A program made the translations under genes and the position numbers. Shown here in pieces: positions 1 to 11,519 of a stretch of 64,000 nt of DNA. Position 1 is the first letter of the stretch. Each line of letters opens with the position of its first letter. The stretch is from Culex pipiens pallens (taxonomy: Eukaryota; Arthropoda; Insecta; Diptera; Culicidae). The stretch is taken from NCBI RefSeq assembly GCF_016801865.2, contig NC_068937.1, positions 12,953,605-13,017,604 on the forward strand, in the 5' to 3' direction. The notes under the pieces were generated by a model, which had not been told where the DNA came from, ran no database searches, and saw only the letters and a list, made by a program, of their open reading frames with translations.

Positions 1-1383
1 CAGAAACGCCGGCGAGCGATGTGTAGATAAATTTGAAAATATTTATGATACGGCGGAGACTAATAACGTTTATTTATTTTTGGGGATTATTTTTACACAA
101 TTTTCAGTGTTTGCGATGAGCTGCTTTGCAGTATCTTTTCAGACGAAGAAGCTTTCACTCTTGTTGTCGTTGCGATTTTAGCTTTCCAGCAGCGACACAA
201 TATCGCACTCTATGAATTCCGAACGATATCCGATGGGTGGGCGGGAATTATTTATGAAGATGCAATTTGTAACGTGACTTACAAACAACACTCTATCGGG
301 CAATTTATCTAGCGTCTGGTGACGGTTTTTTTGCTGATTGTTTCGTTAGAAATTAACAAGATTGCTTGAAATGATTTTGAATTGATAGAGAAAGGTTGTT
401 TGAACAACATTGTCGAAGACTGCGAATCGATTGGACTTAACCTTCCAAAGTTACAAGCATTTGAATAAAGTCGTGGGCCAATTTTAACAAGAGTAAAACG
501 GACTCTCAACAGAAATTTTAAATTAAATTGATTTTTTTAATATTTTCAAACTGCCACCTGAAATATTAATGTGTTTAGTTTGGTTAAAAGACGACAATTT
601 TTTTAAAGTAATGCCCATTTAACCTCCATTAAGATTGCCCCACAAGAACTTAAAATGTCCACAACTTTCCAAGGTGACATCGTATCGTTTTGCGGTCTTC
701 AACAAATTTGTCCTAAGGGACTTTAAGTATTTAAATTCGCTAATAACAACGACATCTAGTGAGCAAAATGAGAAACAACTAAGATTTAACCAAAGATTGA
801 CACAGTATCACAGCTCAAACAGCTCACTGACACCCACTTTCGCTCGTGATTTCATCGCACCATAACCTGTCCTTAGACTCAGTCAACGTCCCCGCGCGGG
901 AAAACGGACACCATTCCAGGACACCATCGGAACCGGCGCCATCCCGTCGGAGCGCGCGCAAACTCCGCTGGAAAACGCATTATTGTATGCAAATATGTAC
1001 CTTCTGTAAAATTATTTGCACTGCTAAGTGACGGCGGAAAAACGGAACCGGGTTGCCAGCAAAACGGAGGGGGGGTGGGGGCTTATGACGCATGTTGGCC
1101 ACACCGGAAGTGAGGTTGGTGGTGAACATATTTGGCCAGCGCACCGGAACTTTCGGCGAGCATCGACGGCTTAATTTCTCCGTTTCAAGGACCGGGTAAT
1201 GGAATTTGCGGACGGGCCGCACTGTTTGGACGCCACATTGGGCTAATATTTGAACGTGTGTGTGAGTTTTGGCGAAACAATTCTTCCATTAATATGGCGC
1301 CGTTTGCGTGCCGGATTGAAGGTGAAAAGGCTTAACTATCACTTTGGTGGAATGGAATCGAAGCAGAAAAAAGCGACCTTTCA
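1..1383. other. Unique noncoding sequence
   Basis: Mixed-composition DNA with no convincing gene. Only short open frames occur and none shows a recognisable domain. The stretch from about 880 to 1330 is GC-richer than its surroundings and looks like ordinary single-copy intronic or intergenic DNA. I see no tandem array or inverted-repeat element here. Confidence 0.5.
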
Positions 1384-1581
1384 ATTACGGACTTCAAATT
1401 TGAGGAACCTTTTTGGTGATCAAAGGATTACTTGAAGTGAAATCGTGCAGTGATTTGTAGTGATTCGCGGGTAAGTACAACAAGTGAACGTAAAGTGTTT
1501 TTAAGGTGCAGTGCTGTCAACATCTGTCAAAAGGGTGCCATTTGCTGTCACGTTACTGCCTGTCATTTTACAGTAACGTGA
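1384..1581 (+). repeat. Module-hairpin element, copy A
   Basis: Motif ATTACGGACTTCAAA lies at 1384-1398, a GTAAGTAC donor-like site at 1471, and a stem TCACGTTACTG (1548-1558) paired with CAGTAACGTGA (1571-1581). The loop contains CTGTCATTTT. The block before the hairpin (TGTCAAAAGG..GCCATTTG) and the block after it (GTGAGCAAGG..GTCAAGTGAA) are also shared with other copies. It lies about 950 bp upstream of the broken membrane-protein gene at 2528-3007. Here the donor precedes the hairpin. Confidence 0.8.
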
Positions 1582-1994
1582 GCAAGGTGCTGTCAAGTGA
1601 AGTGAACTAAACTGAGATGAGGATGATTCGTCTGACAGGAAACATTTTGTTCTACTCAGTTGGTGAATCATACTTTCTCTTCTAATTTGGTGGCTCACGG
1701 AGGATTTCGGTTGCTTGGCTATGTGAACTTTTTTCGCTTGCTTGGTTTTTTCGCTTGCATTTGAGCAGCATTCTGGACAGGATTTGAAATGAGTAATTTG
1801 GGCTTAAATAATTATGTGAGCAAATCCCGAGCATGGGTAAATAACAAGGGAAATGTGTAATAATACCTTTCTCTGGTATCAATACCAAATTTTGGTATTC
1901 CTGGACCCTTTAAAATTTGTCTTGAGGATTATGCAAGAGCAAAATTTGGTATCATATCAATTTAAGGTATTGTTTTGATATTGCAAAATTGCAG

Positions 1995-2450
1995 AATTTG
2001 TCAATGGTCGTACACCACATTTTGGCATTCTTTTGGTAATACAGTATTTTATCAAATTCCTCTGAAACTATGGGAAAATTTTGACCAATTTTGACAAAAT
2101 AATCAATTTTGCTCTAAAATGATGTCTCAAAGAGAATGTTTTCATAGAAAACGGGAAATTTCAAACTTGATTTTAAACATTTTTGATATACCCCCTAAAG
2201 AAATGACTTGAAATGGTGGGAAATTTTCTCAGTCAGGATACCATATTTTGGTTGTAAAGCGTTTTTTTTCAAATTCTTTTAAAACTATAGGAAATTTTCT
2301 ACCAATTTTGACAAGGTATTTAATTTTGCGCTTAAATGACATGAAACCCAAAAATGTCAAAGTTGATTTTAATTTTTTTTATATACCCACTAAGATTTTT
2401 TTTAAATTGGTGAAATTTCCCTAAATCGGGATAACCAATTACTTTGAAAA
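1995..2450. repeat. Diverged tandem duplication, unit about 210-245 bp
   Basis: Two successive copies share the same order of phrases: a CATATTTTGG/CACATTTTGG start, TCAAATTC..AAACTAT.GGAAA, CCAATTTTGACAA, and TATACCC(C)CTAA. The second copy begins near 2243. The copies are diverged and AT-rich, with no coding signal. They lie between module-hairpin copy A and the gene remnant, so they may belong to an intron of that gene. Confidence 0.55.
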
Positions 2451-2527
2451 ACGAGTCAATCGACAGATTATTGAATTTTTTTGTTTTTCTAGATGAAGTC
2501 AGCGAGATCAAAAAGATAACAGAGTAG

Positions 2528-3007
2528 GAAAGGTTGACAATTGTTAATCTTAAAATTGCCCTTGTCTCTGTTTTGATCTCGATCATTCTCTTCATCTCAT
2601 TACTGATTGGAATATTTTTGGTTTGTCTGATAACCTCTTCAGAGCGTTAACACATAAATAACTATCTAATTTCGTTCGCAGAAAAAAGTGATTCTAGTAA
2701 AAATTCTTATCAACATTGCCCTCTCAATTTTAACGTTGGCATCCTCGTTCCATGGACTGGTCAAGGGTGTCCCCTCAGCTGGTTTTTCGGTTTTCGTGTT
2801 TTCTGTTAGGATAGGTTAGTTTTTGCTCCAAATTTGGTTAGCAGAACGAATTAAATAACAATATTTTTTGCTTCAATTCCAGGGCTCCTCTAGCTCAATT
2901 TTTGGATCGTGATCGGTGTCATTGAGGCAAAACAGCGCGAACAGAAGCTAGAAATGGTGGTGGAAGTGAATGCAGATGAGAAGGAAACATTATCAAATAG
3001 TGCGTGA
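2528..3007 (+). pseudogene. Small multi-pass membrane protein, broken paralog 1
   Basis: Three exons can be read: about 2528-2620, 2682-2814 and 2883-3007. The introns are 2621-2681 (GTTTGT..CGCAG) and 2815-2882 (GTTAGT..CCAG). Exon 1 encodes a hydrophobic helix (LVSVLISIILFISLLIGIFL). Exon 2 contains VILVKILIN and a second hydrophobic stretch. Exon 3 carries FWIVIGVIEAKQ and then a polar tail to the stop at 3005-3007. The gene at 15745-16189 has both introns at the same places and in the same phases (0 and 1) and shares V.LVKI..IN, RIG/SIG at the exon junction and WIV.GVI.A.Q. An in-frame TAG at 2891-2893 breaks exon 3, and the codon matching the paralog's ATG is ATT (2555), so this copy is probably dead. 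I do not recognise the family. It resembles small insect-specific multi-spanning proteins in general layout only. Confidence 0.65.
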
Positions 3008-3411
3008 TAGTGGGACAAATAGCTAATAATTGATTCTAGAGTTTTAGTTTGAAACGGTTCTATAAACATAGGAACAGGCCCGTAGCCAGGGGGGGGGGCT
3101 ACCGGGCTGCAGCCCCCCCCGAAATTTTTCTCATTTTTTTAAAATTGTACTACCTTAAAAAATCTCAAAACAATGATTGTGTGTACTACCTTAAAAATAA
3201 TCTCAATACAATGATAGTGTGTTCTCTCCTCAGAAATAATTTGTAAGATAGAATATCAAGAAAAGATTGATCAAACTAAGTAATTTGCCTGTCCATTGCC
3301 GAGCTCAGTTTTCGTAGATTATGGATCCAATATTTAAAAATTGAGCTGCAGATTTGAACATCGTTCCATTCAGTAACATTTCATTTATCTCGTAGTTTTA
3401 GCATTACATTA

Positions 3412-3830
3412 GGGTGGTCCAAATCTGGGCTTACTTGAGGCTACCTCCTAAAATCAAAGATTGACCCATCACTAGCCTAAGTTCCAAATTTGAGCTTTTC
3501 TGACCACTGACCACCAAGTTTGGGAAAAATCGTCAAAATGTATGGAGAAAAGCAACTGTTTCAGTTTTTGACCTGTGGAAGACGCAATAACTACCCAGTT
3601 CTTACCAATTTTCATAACTAATATCTTCTTTAAATTTGGAAAAACCTAATTTTTTGGGTTTTTTGCTAAAAGTTATTAGCCTTCGAAAATAGCAATATCC
3701 GGAGCTACATAGAAATAATTAATTTTTAAGCTCATGTCTGTGCTAGCTTGCCTGGCAATGCACCTGTTATGTTTCGCAAAAATTGTCATTTTCGGAAGCT
3801 AATAACTTTTTAGCAAAAATCATTAAATCT
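3412..3830. repeat. Unclassified dispersed repeat with internal inverted repeat
   Basis: It starts with AGGGTGGTCCAAATC, an end similar to the terminal region of the element at 21211. An internal inverted repeat is visible: TTTTTGCTAAAAGTTATTAG near 3659-3680 against CTAATAACTTTTTAGCAAAA near 3799-3818, extended by similar flanks on both sides. The right boundary is not clear, so classification is open. Confidence 0.45.
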
Positions 3831-4011
3831 CGTTGTCTTATTTTTGATTGTAGAACTCAAGTATGACCCCTGAAGAACCATAAAATAATTTAGAATTTTT
3901 AGATTCAAAGTGGCGGCCAAAATGGTGGTCAAGAAATATTGTTCAAATTTAACTCAAATGAATTTGATGTTAAAAGCAAGCAAATAAAAACAAAATTGAT
4001 TTCAATTATTC

Positions 4012-4070
4012 ATGATTCGATTATCCGAAGTCCTTCGAACTTTTGGATAAACGGCTAGTTGAATTTGGAC
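4012..4070. mobile_element. pogo-like element fragment (one end)
   Basis: The phrases GATTCGATTATCCGAAG, TTGGATAAACG and a terminal TTTGGACTG resemble the right end of the complete pogo-like MITE at 19899-20215. The matching left end is not seen nearby, so this is a truncated copy. Confidence 0.4.
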
Positions 4071-4090
4071 TGCAAAATTAATAACCCTTC

Positions 4091-4185
4091 TTCAATTCAA
4101 TTCAATTCGGTTTTATTTGTGAATAATCCAAGTTACAATGAGTTAATTTAGGTATATAACAGAGTTTTGGTGTTCCTTTCAGCTG
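4091..4185 (-). mobile_element. Truncated non-LTR retrotransposon 3' end
   Basis: On the minus strand the sequence reads an AATAAA-containing stretch (CAAATAAAACCGAATTG) followed by a short (TTGAA)n tail (4091-4108 on +). Non-LTR elements of the I/LOA/Jockey kind often end in short tandem repeats after a polyadenylation signal. No coding part is kept and the 5' limit is unclear. Confidence 0.35.
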
Positions 4186-4189
4186 TGTT

Positions 4190-6968
4190 TTACATCGTAA
4201 TTCAATCGAAAAATTATTACTTATAAGTTTTCAAAAAACTTACAGAAATTATTAAACTTTCTTTATTTGCATTAAAACCCCTTATCTCTTTGAGGACCTT
4301 CATACTATTAACAAATGATTTTTTCTCCATTTTTCAAAATATACCATAATTTCGACAAAATATTCAGATTTTGTTTTCAAAATTGAAAGCATTTCAAATG
4401 AAGAACATTTGAGTGAATTTCGAATATTATCAGAAATACACTTCTAATTTTATCGTTTTGGTTTTTAGAATATGGTTAGTTACATATCTGAGATCTTAGA
4501 GAAAAATGCTTGAGAAATATCTATGTGTATTTTTTATTACTTTTTCGTAATCTTTTTTCCCGAAACCACTCTTCCAAAATGCTTACTTTTGGTCACATTA
4601 ATTTGTTTCCACCGTGGCCACTCTCCAATTTTTATTTAATATATCAAAAACCGAAAGATCAACTAAGTGAATCCTTATTATCAACTAATTTTCGCTTTTT
4701 TGCATGAGCTTGCGATTTTTGAAGCAAGAATTAAAATGATAAAAAATATTCAAAACGTTAAAAAAAGAAAATTAAAGCTTGGATTCAAAAACTCAGAAAT
4801 TGAATTAATTAAAAATCATTTTCAAATTGTTAAATTTCTGATAAATAATTCATTTTTAAACTTTTCCATTTCACATTTTTGTATTTTATGGATTAGAATT
4901 TCCATTTTAAATATTTTAAGATTTCTTTATTATTATTTTTTTAAATTGTATTTCATTGTAAATATTTTCCAAAGTTTATGTTGTCACCCTTTCAAAATTG
5001 GCCAAACAGCAGAGTGCAAATACAATATTTTTTTAAAAATAGCTTCACAGCTTCAATGGAAATGGAAGTCTAATCAACTGAAAACAGTTTTTTTTTATTC
5101 ATAACTTATTTCGATTAAGACCTTTTAGGAGCAGCGACAACAAATATGAAATGTTTTTTCCTGCTTTGATAATCATGTAATAATCGTTTAAAAATATTTG
5201 AAGTTTTTGTAACATTTCGTTGAACCGTGGCAAGTTTTTTTTCACAAAGAAAGCTTTTCGCCAGTAACTAGATATTTTTAAAACTTATGATGCAAAACAA
5301 CTGATTTAAAGTGAGGTTTTGAAACACTTTTAAAATAATAAACCAATGGCTTGTAATTTAAATTTTTATATTTGTCTTTGTATGCTCTACCCTGTCGACT
5401 TTGGTCAGAGTTTAGTAACATAATGTTCAGAATAATATTTGCAACGGTCTAATTGAAAATTTAAAATTTTTAAAATCAAAAATAACAATAATAAAAAAAA
5501 TCAAAAATTTAAAATAACAATTACACATAATAATTTCAAAACAAATCAGAAATTCAATAAAAAAAATAAAAAAAAATCAAAAACTAAAAAATAAAAAAAA
5601 AATTAATATTAAAAAATATCAAAATTTAAAAAATACCATTATTGTACCATTGATTATTGTAATGACTTTTCTCTTATTTTAAACTTAATTCTGAGCAAAA
5701 AACAAAATCCATTCTTAACATATTCGGCATTTTAAGATTCAGCGTTTTGACAGTCGGCTTCATGAGGCAATTCTTCAATATTATTTTAGCGAATACATTT
5801 TTTTCAAACGTTATTCTCAGTCGCATTCAAATAAACAAATCAAAATCTCATCAACACATATTGCACCCGAAGAAATGTCAAAAGCCGCTTTTTGTTTCTG
5901 TTCCTTTTCAGCTGCGTACCGCTAAAGCAAAATCTTTTCGTAAATCTTTTCTTGACTGTTTCTTGAGCATTTTTTTGTATGGAGTTTTAAGAGTCTCCGT
6001 ATACAGGACATTTTTCTTTAAATTTTCATTTGAATGTAAAATATGGTTCTTGTAGCAAAATTCAGACTAAGATCAGATTTACAGGAATAATCTACTTGGG
6101 TTAAGAATTCTTACATAAAGTTTTCTTGACTTTTAAAACATTAAAAATTTAAGATAACAATTACACATGATAGTTTAAAAAATCAGAAATTACAAAAATA
6201 AAAAAAAACTACTAAAATAATAAAATAATAAATGCTAAAAAATCCTGATTTTTTATAAAAATAAATTTTAATCATTTCAAAATATAGATATTCAAAAAAA
6301 ATATTCAAACATTTCAATAAATTATGTTTTTTAATCTTAATTTTTTGATGCTTCAAATATTTTTATGTTTGAATTCTAGTGCAGACTAAGATTAGATTTA
6401 CAGGAAAAATCTAATTGATTTATGAATGCTTACATAAAGTTTCCTTTACTTTTAATTTAGCAAGGTTTCTTAAATATAAAATTTCTAAACCATAAAATTA
6501 GCAGGATTTTGTTCCCAGAGTCAAAATATTTCTTTAATAAACATCGATTCTAATAAATAGTTACAATTCTATATTATTCAACATAATTTTTATTAGTTAA
6601 ATTCCAGAAATACAAAAAAGGATTTCATTTGTGTTTTTTGTTTAGAAAGATACAGAGAGTCTTTTCTATAACCAGCACAACCAATTTACTTTTACATTAT
6701 TTTCCTCCTTTATCTTTTAAAATCATATTAGTTATCAACACTTATTTTAAAAACTAATTCAGTTTTGACAGTTATTTCAAAATAAAGAAATAAGTAAATT
6801 GAAGATTTTAATTTGTTAATCGCGTTCGCATTTATATTTTTATCGTACAAGTTGATTTTTTATTTCAAGAAGATGTGTCTCAGGAACTAATAGACCAATC
6901 TCCAATGGTTCTTAGTCCTTACACGATAAGAACAATACAAATTTTGCTTGAAGTTGCTGTTATATCAT
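4190..6968. other. AT-rich interior of the hAT-like element
   Basis: Very AT-rich sequence with low-complexity A/T runs (for example 5460-5640 and 6160-6350). Open frames, including one of 145 codons at 4667-5104, have a composition expected from A/T-rich noise and no recognisable domain. I see no transposase signature. Confidence 0.5.
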
Positions 6969-7244
6969 CCCGCATAAACGAGAACCTTAAAAAAACTTTT
7001 TGTTAAATAGTTTTGTCACCATTTCAGAGATCGTAACCACAATTTGAAAAATGGTAGCAAAACCTTAAAAAAACCATATCGGAAATGGTACCCTACCATT
7101 TATCATAAAGTTCGACCATCTGAATTGAGGGTGGTTAGCAACGGTAACCTTAAAAATCCCCGAACAACGTTTCGTCAAATTACCATTTGTGTAATGGTAA
7201 AAATAAAGTAAATTTTCGCGAAAAAGCGACCTTTTTCCACCGGT

Positions 7245-7560
7245 TTTACTGTTTCAGAAATGGTTTTTAAATGATATTTCAAGGTTTTTCTTACAATTTT
7301 TAACCTTGCTGCTACTATTATAGAAATGGTTCGTAAATGGTTTTAAAGGGTTTTTCTTGCTATTTTTACTGAGCGCTACTATTTTGGAAAAAGTTTTCAC
7401 ATGGTTATTTAAGGTTAAATCTATAATTTCCGGCAGTTCCACTATTTGAGAAATAATTTTCAAATTGTTATTTAAGGTTTATCCATAATTTTTCGACCTG
7501 TTGTTACTATTTGATAAACGATTATTAAATGGCAAGCTAAAGTTTATCTTAAATTTGTAC
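7245..7560. repeat. Left subterminal tandem repeat, about 64-bp units
   Basis: Four to five degenerate units, each containing TACTATT.., an AAATGGTT..TAAATGGTT phrase and AAGGTTTTTCTT or AAGGTTTATC, spaced about 64 bp apart. They lie inside the left end of the 6969-11603 element and probably represent multiplied subterminal sequence. Confidence 0.55.
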
Positions 7561-8063
7561 ATACCAAATTTGTATAGAATTGTTCACTTTCTGACGGATG
7601 GTTCACAACAATAATATTAGAACTTTTTCGGCTAGTTGATTGCCGATTCTGTTCGGTTGATCATACTGCCAAAGTCGTCCAAACCTGAAAAAAATAAGAA
7701 GAAAAAAATCACAAAGTATCGAGTAGAATGTAACATTCAAATATTATGTACTTATCTGATGATTCAAATGATTTCCTTGATTAATGCCAATCGAGCGTTC
7801 GCTTCGATTTGTTTTGTAAGTCGGCTGCCGCCAAGCTCTCTTTTGATTGCCTATCGAATCCTCCAGTACCAGCTGTTCCGTTGTTTCAAGTTCTCCACGG
7901 CGCTGAAATGATCAACAAGAAAAATGTAAACAAAGTATCTGGTAAATCAAATGATTTGTTTGAAAATTATACCTGCGCACAAAACGTAAACAACGACCAG
8001 CCGCACAAACGTTTCACTTCAGACTGTTTTTGCCTGCGATTGCCTGCACTAGCGCAGGTAACG

Positions 8064-8158
8064 GAGCGTAGCGAAAGAAGAGAAACGAGAGAGCGCGCAA
8101 GGCAGATTATTAATACTCTGGCTTGCGCGCTCTCTCATTTTTTTCTCTTGCTACGCTC
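8064..8158. other. Long stem-loop
   Basis: GAGAGAGCGCGCAAG (8087-8101) pairs perfectly with CTTGCGCGCTCTCTC (8122-8136) across a 20-nt loop. Outer arms GAGCGTAGC (8064-8072) and GCTACGCTC (8150-8158) also pair, and the middle part (AAGAGAAA against TTTCTCTT) pairs imperfectly. The result is a stem of about 37 bp. It could be a small MITE or a precursor-like hairpin. Nothing shows that it is transcribed. Confidence 0.55.
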
Positions 8159-8611
8159 GATACTTGCTCCCGCAATTATGCGTAAAATCCAAAAATTTTA
8201 TAATTATAATCAAACAATTGAAATAAAGTAACAAACATAAGAAACATGAGATGTTTGAAATTATTTATGAATTTCGAGCCTTTTTGTTCTTGAGCTTCTC
8301 TGTTTGTTTTCTCTTTTTGTTGGTATAGATTCTGTCAGTTAAAATTGGTAAACTCCGGATTGGTTTTCATTGGCAGCTCAAATGTGAGTGAAATCCAGGG
8401 CCAAGTAAGCCAAATGATGTCCACCTTACTTGGTACTACTGGTGCAGCTGCACGACACTCCACAGCAAAAAAATGTGTAAAAATGGAAGGTGTAAAATGG
8501 AATGTTGAAAAAAATAATGTTTAATTTTACATCTGTTTTAGACGAATTGCGTATCGAAAAATTGTCAAACAAATTTTATTCTATCTGAAGCATTATCTAA
8601 TATGCAATGAT

Positions 8612-8735
8612 TGCACACTCAAAGTCAGAAGTATCCCTCAAAAGGGTACTTTCAATCCTCAAAAAGGATTTTGATTTTGAAGGATTGCTGACGACGGGTG
8701 AACTTGAAAAAAGGATACTTTTTACTTTGAGTGCA
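8612..8735. repeat. Short inverted-repeat element
   Basis: TGCACACTCAAAGT..AAGTATCC (8612-8636) is the inverse of GGATACTT..ACTTTGAGTGCA (8713-8735), with few mismatches. The inner part also folds back (AAAGGGTACTTTCAATCC region). No target duplication is clear. It is probably a small MITE nested in the larger element. Confidence 0.5.
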
Positions 8736-8879
8736 TACAACCGTGTTTCGAACATGAGTATCGAAAAAAAATCTGGGACAACAACTGTCAAACTCAAATC
8801 AAAACAAACGTCAGTGATTCGTATAAATGTTGAAAGCGGAACTTTTCCTGTTGATTGATTGAATTGGTAAGTGGAATTA

Positions 8880-9745
8880 CCTACCACTAAAATTATAAAA
8901 AAGAGTTGTTTCGCAGCAACAAACTCTGCTTCTACCGGAACAGGTTGCGGTTTACATTGACCAGGAGGAGAAGAAAATATTTTTGTTTTTATTACAGCTT
9001 TCGGTAGACAAACTGGTTCTCGCCTGATTTTCGTTGTAAACCCAGTGCGTCCGTTACCGTTGTCGGTTCTGCCGTGTAATCCAGGACAAATTGGACCCGC
9101 TCTGCTGGTAGCTGGATTAGAGCTTGGTGGTTGATATGCACTGCCAACTTTCTGTCGTCTTTGATTCCTTCGACGCAACCGGATAAGCACAACATTGTAA
9201 GCAATTACAGCAAGATGCTGGATATGATCGTCGCCGGAAGTGCAATAATTAATGAATCTCTTCTTCTCCAACTATTTTTAAGATCTCCAAGAGCTTTGCG
9301 AGTCACCGGAAACCGATAGCGACACACTCGAAGGAATAGTTGAACTGCCGGTCAAATAAGAATCCATGGAAAGATCGTTAAAAAGCATCAGACTGGAACG
9401 ATCCAAAGCCGTTACATCTATTCTGACCAGCCTAGCCGCCAAGATGTATTTCGACACACCGTTCGACAGCCGGAAGCAGCTTCCGAACTAACTGAACCTC
9501 GCCATCAACACGCTAGCCCAGATCTAGATTGCAGCCGCGCCGGGGTCTCGAATTTCGGTGTGAACTGCCGGTCTTGATTAAGTGTTTTGAATCAACGTGT
9601 GCTGACAGTGCTACATGATTCTTTTGGCCAAACTCTACTTCAAGCTGATGCCGGAATATTTGGTCAGCCGATGACGACTGCGATGTTTGGTAAGAGTAAT
9701 CTTTGATTGATCTAAAAAAAACTGATTCCATTTACCTTTTCCTAG
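8880..9745 (+). other. Exon-like captured sequence, unrecognised
   Basis: This stretch is more GC-rich than its surroundings and shows splice-like borders. A polypyrimidine-type acceptor ends in ATTACAG near 8997, and an intron with donor GTAAGA at 9690 and acceptor CCTAG at 9744-9745 separates it from the RpLP0 pseudogene. All three forward frames are interrupted by stops. I recognise no protein. It may be the upstream part of the same captured locus or another host fragment. A 224-codon minus-strand frame (8597-9271) has no recognisable domain. Confidence 0.35.
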
Positions 9746-10423
9746 GACTTAACACTGACCAAGCTTATCGACAACCGGTTCCGGTCCGGTCAGTTCCCGG
9801 CAGATGCAGACCATTCGTGACACGGCCATCAAAGCTGCTGCCTCTCATCCGCGGCAGCGTTAAATTTGTCTGCACCAAGGGCGATCCGGCCGATGTCCGT
9901 GACAAGCTTACCGAAATGCTCCGACGTAATGTGCACATCGCACCTCTCAAATTCATCATTCCGGCCCGAAACACCAGGCTCGGTCCGGAGAAGACCACTT
10001 TCTCCAAGCTTTTTTCATTCCAAGGTTTCTATGTAATCGATTGAAATCATCAACGATGTACCTAATTTGAAGTTCAAAGACAAGTTCGGAACTTCTGAGG
10101 CCTTGGTGATCAACACTACCTTGCCGTTTCGTACGGCCTGCAGAATAAGGTTTACGATTCTGGACATCGAGCCGTAAGATCTACACCCCAAGTTCCTACC
10201 GGGTGTGGCTAATCTGGCGGCTGTTTTGCTCGCGATCAGCTACCCGACCTGTTGGCCATCTATGCTGTCACCGAGGTTGAGATCAAGAAATCCGGAATGG
10301 TCAAAGAGTTCATCAAGCTTCCGTGCAAGTATGACGCAGGCGCTACCCCGACAAAAAAGGAGGATTCCGAGACGAAGGGATGACTACATTGGCTGCGGGG
10401 TGTTCGACTGCGGAGCGCTCTTC
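9746..10423 (+). pseudogene. RpLP0: Ribosomal protein P0 pseudogene
   Basis: P0 is the large-subunit stalk protein that anchors P1/P2. In order, the sequence matches the P0 phrases MQTIR (around 9804), KLLPLIRGSVKFVCTKGD and VRDKL, then IAPLKFIIPARNTRLGPEKT, IEIINDV, GTSEALV, GVANLAAVLLAISYPT and LLAIYAVTEVEIK. Near 10380 comes DDYIGCGVFD, a degenerate version of the terminal DDDMGFGLFD stalk-tail motif. Pieces are missing (after MQTIR, and the segment between SYPT and LLAI), the frame changes several times and stops interrupt it, so it cannot make P0. An intron ends just before it (9690-9745) and another follows (10532-10587), so it was not copied from fully spliced mRNA. It lies inside an inverted-repeat element, which suggests capture of genomic gene sequence. 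The identification rests on motif order and is strong. The history is inference. Confidence 0.85.
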
Positions 10424-11050
10424 AACGGTCGTATCCTTTGTCGAATCTATTATCTTCTCGCCCGGGGCGGAAAACCTCCAGCTGAACAGGAACTTTAGCT
10501 ATTTGGACTGGTAGCTGGAGCTGGTATTGAAGTAAGTTTTCGAACGATTCATCCAATCATAATTTAACAATAGTTAATTTTTATTAGATTTTCGACGGTG
10601 AGACGACCATGAATAAAACACACAACAAGCTGGTTCTGGATTAATGATGCTACCCGTAACGCCGTACAATTGCTCTTATGAAGACCAGAATCACGGTGGT
10701 AGCCGGTGGCCTTAAAAGCAATGCTTTGACGGAAAAAAATAAAAAATATATCTAACTGCGCAAAAGTTTGTTTATACTACTTCTAATTGATGATAGCACT
10801 GCATCCTTAAGCTTAACTCCACAGAAAATGAGTAATATTAAACATTTTTCTGTTACAATTTTACTCATTATCAGCCCCTTAGTCAGACAAAATCTTGTTC
10901 CGGAAGTTGCCCAAATCCGACTCCAGTACCAACCCAACCCCTTATAAAGCTATAGACAAAAAAGTTTAATTCTTTCATTTCCAGAGTTTTTTTTTTTTGT
11001 AAAGGATCAATAAACTATTGTTTTTCATATGTTTATAGGACCTAATAAAA
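10424..11050 (+). other. Sequence downstream of RpLP0 pseudogene
   Basis: It contains an intron-like segment with donor GTAAGT at 10532 and acceptor TATTAG ending at 10587, followed by a short exon-like piece (IFDGETT in one frame). The frames are broken and no product is recognised. After about 10740 the sequence becomes AT-rich. Confidence 0.35.
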
Positions 11051-11182
11051 AAAACTCTAGATTTAAAAATAAAACTTATTCAAATTTGGTAAACGCTTTT
11101 GCAAATTGTAACTATTTTTCAAATTATTAACCTTCGGGAAGTCGCGTGTTTTTGTTTCTGTATGGTATTCGTGAATCAATAT

Positions 11183-11519
11183 GAACCATTTGAACTTCAA
11201 AATTACCTTATGATTTAGAGTAACACTTTGAGTAAACATCCTCAAATAGTTTTTTAAAGTCATCAAGAAAATTGTTGACCATTACAAACTTTAAAATAAC
11301 TTTATTACTAATGGTAACCATTTGACAAATAGTCATCAAGGTCCGCCATTGGAACCATTTGAACTTTGAAATTACCGTATGATTTAGGGTAACCATTTGA
11401 GAAAACATCCGCAAATAATTTTTTATAGTTATCTAGAAAATTGTTTACCATTACAAACATTAAAATAACTCTATTACTTATGGTAACCATTTGACAAATA
11501 GTTATCAAGGTCCGCCAAA
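11183..11519. repeat. Two tandem units of about 169 bp
   Basis: The unit starting GAACCATTTGAACTT at 11183 repeats at 11352. Each holds TATGATTTAG.GTAAC, AAAACATCC.CAAATA, AAAATTGTT.ACCATTACAAAC, GGTAACCATTTGACAAATAG and ends AAGGTCCGCCA. The units lie just inside the right end of the 6969-11603 element and contribute to its subterminal GGTAACCATTT motifs. Confidence 0.75.

Noticed and set aside
8597..9271. 224-codon minus-strand frame as a gene
   Set aside because: No recognisable domain, it overlaps the forward exon-like DNA and crosses a small inverted-repeat element.
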